Under the pieces are notes generated by a model, which made no database searches, was not told the origin of the DNA, and was given only the letters and a program-made list of their open reading frames with translations. A stretch of DNA of 11,496 nt from Burkholderiaceae bacterium (lineage in GTDB: Bacteria; Pseudomonadota; Gammaproteobacteria; Burkholderiales; Burkholderiaceae_C), in NCBI GenBank assembly GCA_031276435.1, contig JAISNB010000058.1:1-11496 (forward strand). Direction: 5' to 3'. The translations under genes and the position numbers were made by a program. Below, one piece after another: positions 6,330 to 11,496 of the stretch (position 1 is the stretch's first letter; every line of letters starts with the position of its first letter).

Positions 6330-7283
6330 TCAAGCCCGCAGCAGCAGCGCGCGCTCCAGCGCATTGATGAACAGCGCGGGCACGTTGCAGCCGCTTTGCT
6401 GGTGGATTTCCTGAAAGCAGGTTGGACTGGTGACGTTGATTTCGGTCACGCTGGCGCCAATGATGTCCAGCCCGATCAGCAGCAGGCCCCTCGGCGCCAG
6501 CGCGCGGCCAATGGTGCTGGCCGTGTGGCGGTCGGCATCGCTTAGCGGTTGCGCCACGCCTTTGCCGCCGGCGGCCAGGTTGCCGCGCACTTCGCCGCCT
6601 TGCGGAATGCGCGCCAGGCAGTACGGCACAGGTTCGCCCGCGATGATGAGCACGCGCTTGTCGCCCTGCGCGATGGCGGGTATGAAGCGTTGCGCCATCA
6701 GCGTGGTGGCGCCGTGGCGGTTCAGTGTTTCGATGATCGCGCCCAGGTTCAGGCCGTCGGCGCCCACGCGGAAGATGCCCATGCCGCCCATGCCGTCCAG
6801 CGGTTTGAGGATGATGTCCCCATGTTCGGCGTGAAAGCGCCGCACGTCCTGGGCTGAGCGCGTGACCAGTGTCGGCCCGATGAATTGCGGCCACTCCATG
6901 ATGGCGAGCTTTTCCGGGTGGTTGCGCAAGGCCGCCGGTTGGTTGAAGACGCGCGCGCCTTCGCGTTCGGCCTGTTCCAGAAGGTGCGTGGCGTAGATGT
7001 ATTCGGCATCGAACGGCGGATCCTTGCGCATCAGCACCGCATCAAATTCCTTCAGGGGCACGCGGCGCGGCGGTTGCGCGTCGAACCAGTCTTTTTCGCG
7101 CCCGGTCAGGCCGATGTCGCGCGCCAGCGCCGCGACCGGCTCGCCCTGCTGCCAGCGCAAATCGGCCACTTCGCATGCGGCGATGGCGTGGCCACGCGCT
7201 TGCGCTTCGCGCATCATGGCAAAGGTGGTGTCCTTGTAAATCTTGAAGGACTCCAGCGGATCGGCAATAAACAGGAATTTCAT
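6330..7283 (-). CDS. gshB: Glutathione synthetase
   Basis: 317 residues, close to E. coli GshB (316). It joins glycine to gamma-glutamylcysteine with ATP, the second step of glutathione synthesis, in the cytoplasm. It starts MKFLFIADPLESFKIYKDTT, typical of the family, which fixes the ATG at 7283; a longer frame to 7328 adds only an Arg/Pro tail. FNQPAALRNHPEKL is the conserved pre-ATP segment. The ATP-grasp glycine-rich loop is ILKPLDGMGGMGIFRV, and the metal/substrate end is EINVTSPTCFQEI. It is the last gene of the gshA-kup-gshB row, 129 bp downstream of kup. A perfect TTGACA is present on the minus strand at 7346-7351, but no matching -10 was found, so a separate promoter is uncertain. 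Confidence 0.97.
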   Translation of the reverse strand: MKFLFIADPLESFKIYKDTTFAMMREAQARGHAIAACEVADLRWQQGEPVAALARDIGLTGREKDWFDAQPPRRVPLKEFDAVLMRKDPPFDAEYIYATHLLEQAEREGARVFNQPAALRNHPEKLAIMEWPQFIGPTLVTRSAQDVRRFHAEHGDIILKPLDGMGGMGIFRVGADGLNLGAIIETLNRHGATTLMAQRFIPAIAQGDKRVLIIAGEPVPYCLARIPQGGEVRGNLAAGGKGVAQPLSDADRHTASTIGRALAPRGLLLIGLDIIGASVTEINVTSPTCFQEIHQQSGCNVPALFINALERALLLRA

Positions 7284-7412
7284 GGTGTGGGCCGCGCGCG
7301 GTGGTGGCGAGCGCAGGTGGCGGCGCAAAATTCAAAAGCCCATTGTGTCAAAAGTGCGCGCTGACGGCTTGCGCGCCGCCCGTGATTTCCAGCGAGAAGG
7401 CGCGCGGGAATT

Positions 7413-9287
7413 TCAGATTTCGATCTTGCTGCCCAGTTCGACTACGGCGTTGCTTGGCAGGTGCAAGAATTCGGCGGCAGTGGCCGCGTTGTGGTGCATC
7501 TGGGCAAACAGTTTTTCGCGCCAGAGCGCCAGGCCACTGCCTTCGGTGGGGTTGACGATGTCGCGCGAGAGGAAATAGCTCGTCTCCATCGGCTCCAGGT
7601 TCAGTCCCCGGCCCTGAAGCCGCCCGAGCGCCTTGGGCACGTTGAGGTCGTTCTTGAAGCCGTAGTTGATGATGACCTGCCAGCAGTTGTGACCCAGCGC
7701 CTCGAATTCGAGCCGCTCCTCGGCGTTGATCCACGGCACCTCGTGGTTGCGCAGGGTGACGAACACGTTGTATTCGTGCAGCACCTTGTTGTGCTTGAGG
7801 TTGTGCAGCAAGGCGCTTGGCACCACGCCCGGCTCGGCGGCCATGAAAACGGCGGTGCCTTCCACGCGCGCTGGCGGCGCGAGAAACAGCGCGTCCAGAA
7901 AGGGTTTGAGCGCCACAGAGGACGCTTGGCGGCTGCGCGCCAGCAGCGCGCGGCCATCTTTCCAGGTCAGCATCAGCAGGAAGATGGAGCCAGCAATCAG
8001 CAGCGGAAACCAGCCGCCGTGCGTGAATTTGAGCAGGTTGGACGTCCAGAACAGGAAGTCGACCACAAAGAACAGGCTGGTCGAGGCCACGCACAGCAGC
8101 AGCGGCAGCTTCCACACGTAGCGGATCACAAAGAACGTGAGCACGGTGGTAATAAGCATGTCGGTGGTCACCGCGATGCCGTAGGCGCCCGCCAAGTTGC
8201 TCGACGAGTGGAACGTGCCCACGGCCAGCACGATCAGCGCAAACAGCCCCCAGTTGACGAACGGGATGTAGATCTGCCCGGTCTCTTTCACACTGGTGTG
8301 CCGCATGTGCAGCCGCGGCAGATAGCCCAGTTGAATGACCTGCTTGGTCACGCTGAAAGCGCCGGAGATCATGGCCTGCGATGCAATCACCGCGGCCACG
8401 GTAGCCAGCAGGATCAGCGGCAGCACGGCCCACGTGGGCGCCATCAGGTAAAACGGGTTCTTGACCGCTTGCGGGTTGGCCAGCAGCAAGGCGCCCTGGC
8501 CAAAATAATTCAGCGTCAGCGCCGGCATGGCCGCAAAAAACCACGCCAATTGAATGGGCCTGCGGCCAAAGTGCCCCATGTCGGCGTAGAGCGCCTCGCC
8601 GCCGGTCACGCACAGCACCAGCGCGCCCAGAAGAACGAACGTGGTGCCCGGATGCTGCCAGGCGAACTTCCAGGCGTAGAAAGGATTGAGCGCCCACAAA
8701 ACCTCGGGGTGGCCAACGATGTGCCAGATACCCAGCGCGGCGATGACCATAAACCACAACACCATCACGGGGCCGAAGAATCTGGCAATGCCCGCCGTCC
8801 CCCCCTTTTGCACCAGAAACAACACCAGCAGGATGGCCAGCGTCACCACCATCACGTACCTGGAAAAACTGGGCGAGACAATCACCAGCCCCTCCACCGC
8901 CGAGAGCACCGAGATGGCTGGCGTAATCACCCCGTCGCCATAAAACAGGCAGGTGCCAAAAATGCCCACCGGCAGCATCCAGCGCCGCACCCGGGGCCGG
9001 TCGGCCACGGCGCGCGAGGCCAGCGTGAGCATAGCCACCAGGCCGCCCTCGCCGTTGTTGTCGGCGCGCAGCACCAGCGTCACGTATTTGACGGAAACAA
9101 TGGTGGTCAGCGTCCAGAACACCATGGACAGCACGCCATAGACGTTGCCCGGGGTGAAAGGCACGTAGCCAGAGCCAAACAGCTCCTTGATGGCGTACAG
9201 CACACTGGTGCCAATATCGCCATAAACAACGCCAAGCGCCCCGAGAACCAGCGCGCCCGGCAAGGATGATCTGGAGGAAGCAGACAC
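7413..9287 (-). CDS. kup: Low-affinity potassium uptake protein Kup
   Basis: 624 residues, as in E. coli Kup (622). It is an inner-membrane K+/H+ symporter with about 12 helices and a hydrophilic C-terminal third in the cytoplasm. It begins with LGALGVVYGDIGTSVLYAIKELF, the Kup signature; the family usually has GDIGTSPLY, so Pro is replaced by Val. Other hallmarks: GDGVITPAISVLSAVEGL and YADMGHFGRRPIQLAW. The start is uncertain, as there is no ATG near the N-terminus. The GTG at 9287 gives MSASSRSSLPGALVLG, which fits the family; a TTG at 9305 would add six residues. It sits between gshA (128 bp upstream) and gshB (129 bp downstream), all on the same strand; the spacers are long enough for separate promoters. 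Confidence 0.95.
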   Translation of the reverse strand: MSASSRSSLPGALVLGALGVVYGDIGTSVLYAIKELFGSGYVPFTPGNVYGVLSMVFWTLTTIVSVKYVTLVLRADNNGEGGLVAMLTLASRAVADRPRVRRWMLPVGIFGTCLFYGDGVITPAISVLSAVEGLVIVSPSFSRYVMVVTLAILLVLFLVQKGGTAGIARFFGPVMVLWFMVIAALGIWHIVGHPEVLWALNPFYAWKFAWQHPGTTFVLLGALVLCVTGGEALYADMGHFGRRPIQLAWFFAAMPALTLNYFGQGALLLANPQAVKNPFYLMAPTWAVLPLILLATVAAVIASQAMISGAFSVTKQVIQLGYLPRLHMRHTSVKETGQIYIPFVNWGLFALIVLAVGTFHSSSNLAGAYGIAVTTDMLITTVLTFFVIRYVWKLPLLLCVASTSLFFVVDFLFWTSNLLKFTHGGWFPLLIAGSIFLLMLTWKDGRALLARSRQASSVALKPFLDALFLAPPARVEGTAVFMAAEPGVVPSALLHNLKHNKVLHEYNVFVTLRNHEVPWINAEERLEFEALGHNCWQVIINYGFKNDLNVPKALGRLQGRGLNLEPMETSYFLSRDIVNPTEGSGLALWREKLFAQMHHNAATAAEFLHLPSNAVVELGSKIEI

Positions 9288-9415
9288 TGATGAAAATTTG
9301 CCCAAAAGCCTGGGGTGGTGTGTGGCAGGCCGCTATTGTGCGCCGTTTGTGTGGCGCGCCGATGGCAGCCGCGCCGCCACCGCCCGCCGAGCCTGCGCCG
9401 CGCAAAACGGGGGCA

Positions 9416-10705
9416 TCAGGCCATGATTTCCAGAAGCTGCGGATCGGTGGCCTCCAGCTCGTAACTGGCGGCCACCAGCGCCACGCGCGCAATCACGCCA
9501 TACATGTAAAAGCGGTTGGGCGCGCTGGCGCCCGGTTTTGCGCCCGCGCGCGGCAAACGGTTGTGCCCGTCAAAGGCCAGCGGAACATAGCGCGCGTCCG
9601 GGCCGCTGAGGTTATCGGTCTCGCTCGCACGGGCGCGCATGCGATAGTAACCGCCCACTACGTAGCGGTCGATCAGGTTGACCACCGGCTCGGCCACCGC
9701 CTCGTTCAGACGCTCTTGCGTCAAAACACCTTCCTGCACAATCACATCGCCCCCCTGGGCCAGCAGCGCCGCCAGCGCGGCGCTGGCCTTGCCAGCGTTG
9801 GCGGCGGCCAGTTCAGAAGCCTCGCGCACCACCGCAAAACCGGCCCCGCGCGACGCGTTATCCGGCTTGAGCACCACAAACGGCTTTTCCGCAATGCCAT
9901 ACTCCTTGTACTTGCGGCGCAGCCGGGCCAGCATTGCGCTGACGGCATCGCGCAGGCCCTCTTGCCCCTGAGGCGCGTCAATCTGCTCGCACAGCGCAAA
10001 CAGCGGCGCGATCAGCCACGGATCAATGCCAAGCAGTTTTCCGAAGCGTTTGCTCACTTCTTCGTAACACCTGAAATGGCGGCTCATGCGGCGCACCATC
10101 CAGCCAGCCTGCAACGGCGGCAACAGGTATTGCTCGTGCAAATCCTCCAGAATACCGGGCGCACCAGCGGCAAGATCGTTGTTGAGCAAAATCGTACAGG
10201 GATCGAACTGCTTGAGTCCAAGCCGGTAGCGCGTGCGCTGCGCCGGATGAAACACCAGCGCCTCGCCATCGGGCAGCGCGTAAGTCGTGCTGCGCTTGAG
10301 CGCCGGATCGATCGAGCCAAATTTCACATTCAGCCCCGCCATGCGGAAAATTTGCTCCAGCCGCGCCAGACTGACCAGATAAAGCGTCGAGGGCGTGCCG
10401 TTTTCTGGCACGATCAGCAAATTGCGCGCCTCGGGACAAATCTTCTCGATGGCGGCCTGGGCGGCCTGCACTGCCAGCGGCAACACATCGTCCGACAAAT
10501 TGTGCCAGCCACCGGGAAACAAATCGGTATCCACCGGCGCGAGCTTGAAGCCCGCATTGCGGATATCCACCGCCGCATACAACGGCGGCGTGTGCTCCAT
10601 CCATTCCAGCCGGAACCAGCGCTCGATCACCGGCATCGCGTCCAGGATGCGTTGTTCAAGCTCGTTGATCGGCCCGGTCAGGGCGGTTTTCAGGTGAGGA
10701 ACCAT
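9416..10705 (-). CDS. gshA: Glutamate-cysteine ligase, betaproteobacterial/Acidithiobacillus type
   Basis: 429 residues. It makes gamma-glutamylcysteine from glutamate and cysteine with ATP, the first and usually rate-limiting step of glutathione synthesis. It belongs to the GshA family first described in Acidithiobacillus, not the E. coli GshA family. Evidence: N-terminus TALTGPINELEQRI, signature AAVDIRNAGFKLAPVDTDLFPGGWHNL (residues about 44-70), IVPENGTPSTLYL, LLNNDL, and the ATP-binding stretch VVLKPDNASRGAGFAV. The ATG at 10705 was chosen because family similarity starts at MVPHLKTALTGP; the open frame to 10825 has an off-composition, Cys/Arg-rich lead. It is the first gene of the gshA-kup-gshB row. 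Confidence 0.95.
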   Translation of the reverse strand: MVPHLKTALTGPINELEQRILDAMPVIERWFRLEWMEHTPPLYAAVDIRNAGFKLAPVDTDLFPGGWHNLSDDVLPLAVQAAQAAIEKICPEARNLLIVPENGTPSTLYLVSLARLEQIFRMAGLNVKFGSIDPALKRSTTYALPDGEALVFHPAQRTRYRLGLKQFDPCTILLNNDLAAGAPGILEDLHEQYLLPPLQAGWMVRRMSRHFRCYEEVSKRFGKLLGIDPWLIAPLFALCEQIDAPQGQEGLRDAVSAMLARLRRKYKEYGIAEKPFVVLKPDNASRGAGFAVVREASELAAANAGKASAALAALLAQGGDVIVQEGVLTQERLNEAVAEPVVNLIDRYVVGGYYRMRARASETDNLSGPDARYVPLAFDGHNRLPRAGAKPGASAPNRFYMYGVIARVALVAASYELEATDPQLLEIMA

Positions 10706-10743
10706 GGCGCGCAGTTCAGAAGTGGGCAAACGGAAGTGGATGC

Positions 10744-10749
10744 ATTCTA
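10744..10749 (-). promoter_or_regulatory. Possible -10 box for gshA
   Basis: TAGAAT on the minus strand, 38 bases upstream of the gshA ATG, which would give a leader of about 30 bases. The -35 region (gcggtt at 17-base spacing) is weak. No strong ribosome site is visible before the ATG. Confidence 0.35.
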
Positions 10750-10841
10750 AAGTGTGTCGCCCGCAAAAACCGCCTTGCCTTTGCAGGCAGCCACAACGCG
10801 GAGCGCAAAGCGGCTCTCCTGCCAACCCGCGCCTTGCCCGC

Positions 10842-11075
10842 TCAAGTCACAGCGGAATGCGTGGCAGCGGCCAGTTCAGCGCGCGTGGCCGCTGCTGGCG
10901 CATCCTCACGCATGGCAAGAAGAGCGCGATTGATCGCCGCCAGTCCTTGCGCGCTTTCGCAGCTTTTTTTGGGCGCGGCGCTCACCGCCCAAGCGGCTCG
11001 CCGATCTGCGGGCCTGTGACCTTGGACACTTCGGCGGGGTTGACAGCGTTGTACCAAGCGCGGCGTGTACCTTGT
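10842..11075 (-). pseudogene. Possible decayed coding remnant
   Basis: Two neighbouring minus-strand frames read like protein. AWYNAVNPAEVSKVTGPQIG (about 11060 to 11000) runs to a stop at 10982-10984. A second frame then continues CESAQGLAAINRALLAMRED and ends at 10842. Joined by one frameshift, they would make a piece of about 75 residues with no evident start. The family is not recognised. The remaining bases of 10706-11196 show nothing else I can support. Confidence 0.25.
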
Positions 11076-11197
11076 CTTCATCGGGCGCCTGTGCCTGTCA
11101 GCAGTTCCCTGCATTTGAATGCGGGTCGGATGGTCTGGCAGAGAAGGTGCCGTACCTCTTTTGGGGGGAGAAAGGCTGTCGCGCCAACGAAAAGCCG

Positions 11198-11244
11198 ATG
11201 GATTGCTTGGCCGCCACGCCTTCGGCTCGCGCCTCGCAATGACG
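11198..11244 (+). repeat. 'gattgc...ctcgcaatgacgg' element
   Basis: Same repeat class as 1659-1695, with the conserved ends gatggattgc and ctcgcaatgacgg but a longer, different centre (cgccttcggctcgcgcc). Confidence 0.65.
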
Positions 11245-11286
11245 GAAACAAAAGGGAGCGCATTTCTTCATTGCCCTCATCCCCAA

Positions 11287-11348
11287 CCCCTCTCCACAAG
11301 TGGAGAGGGGGAGCATATTGCCCCCCTTTGGGGAGAGATGGGGAGAGG
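11287..11348. repeat. Pyrimidine/purine palindrome pair
   Basis: cccctctccac-aagtggagaggg, then gcatattg, then ccccctttggggagagatgg. It is a direct repeat of 5223-5279 with a few changes and a small insertion. Confidence 0.7.
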
Positions 11349-11371
11349 TCGGGCAGAGGGTGGCGCGAAGC

Positions 11372-11496
11372 GCCGGGAGAGCAACCGTGTTCATTGTCAA
11401 GCGTTTTCTATCGTAAAAAGTTCTCCTTTCCGCACGGACAGCACGCTGCCTGTGGTATGCCAACGAATTTGTCCAGCACTGCTTCAGTCATTTTTC
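11372..11496 (-). repeat. Dispersed 125-bp unit, copy 2 (inverted)
   Basis: Reverse-complement copy of 1464-1590, about 91 % alike by hand count. It may continue past the right edge. This copy lacks the extra T found in copy 1. Confidence 0.75.
11408..11491 (-). CDS. 27-residue open frame inside the 125-bp repeat
   Basis: ATG at 11491 to TAG at 11408. The peptide begins MTEAVLDKFVGIPQ and has a Cys-rich centre, AACCPCGKEN. The region that would hold a ribosome site lies at or beyond the window edge. In copy 1 the same frame is broken after two codons by an extra T. The differences between copies are mostly amino-acid changing, and similarity extends past the stop, so it may well not be a gene. 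Confidence 0.2.
   Translation of the reverse strand: MTEAVLDKFVGIPQAACCPCGKENFLR

Noticed and set aside
7461..9269. 602-residue plus-strand open frame opposite kup
   Set aside because: Its His/Gln/Arg-rich composition is the mirror of a membrane-protein gene in high-GC DNA. The minus-strand frame is an unmistakable Kup.
7348..9492. 714-residue minus-strand open frame overlapping kup and the end of gshA
   Set aside because: It is the neighbouring frame of the same strand, with Ala/Gly/Arg-rich composition and no domain. Kup explains the region.
9266..10750. 494-residue plus-strand open frame opposite gshA
   Set aside because: Shadow of gshA in GC-rich sequence; His/Arg/Gln-rich and without motifs.
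1464..11496. CRISPR array or complete insertion sequence as the source of the repeats
   Set aside because: Repeats are few, unevenly spaced, of mixed types and in both orientations, without regular spacers. There is no transposase gene and there are no terminal repeats.

Overview
The window looks like chromosomal DNA of a high-GC betaproteobacterium, most likely order Burkholderiales and close to Comamonadaceae. The reasons are the gene content and order rather than any marker gene: a GshA of the ATP-grasp-like type that is typical of betaproteobacteria and Acidithiobacillus, a free-standing homocysteine domain of methionine synthase, a PldA with the betaproteobacterial N-terminal extension, and strongly GC-biased codons. 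There is no rRNA, tRNA, CRISPR array, complete insertion sequence or phage gene.

Layout, left to right. (1) 1-1040: two minus-strand genes for exported proteins. One is cut by the left edge. The other is a small staphylococcal-nuclease-like protein that lacks the usual catalytic residues and has a C-terminal membrane anchor. Their signal-peptide regions share sequence at the DNA level. (2) 1041-2087: no convincing gene. The second half is a repeat island holding a 125-bp dispersed unit, purine/pyrimidine palindromes and several 'cgtcattgcgagg' type elements. (3) 2088-5051: metH homocysteine module (+), pldA outer-membrane phospholipase A (-, convergent with metH, 10 bp apart) and a PACE-family efflux protein (+, divergent from pldA). 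(4) 5052-5509: a second repeat island. (5) 5510-6298: class II glutamine amidotransferase (+). (6) 6330-10705: minus-strand cluster gshA, kup, gshB, giving both steps of glutathione synthesis with a potassium importer between them. (7) 10706-11496: no intact gene. It holds a possible decayed gene and a third repeat island whose 125-bp unit is an inverted copy of the one at 1464-1590.

Functional themes are thiol and methionine metabolism (GshA and GshB make glutathione from glutamate, cysteine and glycine; MetH methylates homocysteine), potassium uptake, and the envelope (PldA, PACE pump, secreted SNase-like protein). Most core genes are ordinary housekeeping genes. The less ordinary parts are the degenerate anchored SNase protein with its paralogous neighbour signal sequence, the composite repeat islands with a roughly 10-kb inverted pair, and the detached metH module. 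I see no clear new multi-gene system. Starts were chosen by eye from domain boundaries and signal peptides; Shine-Dalgarno sites are weak throughout, and two genes look leaderless.
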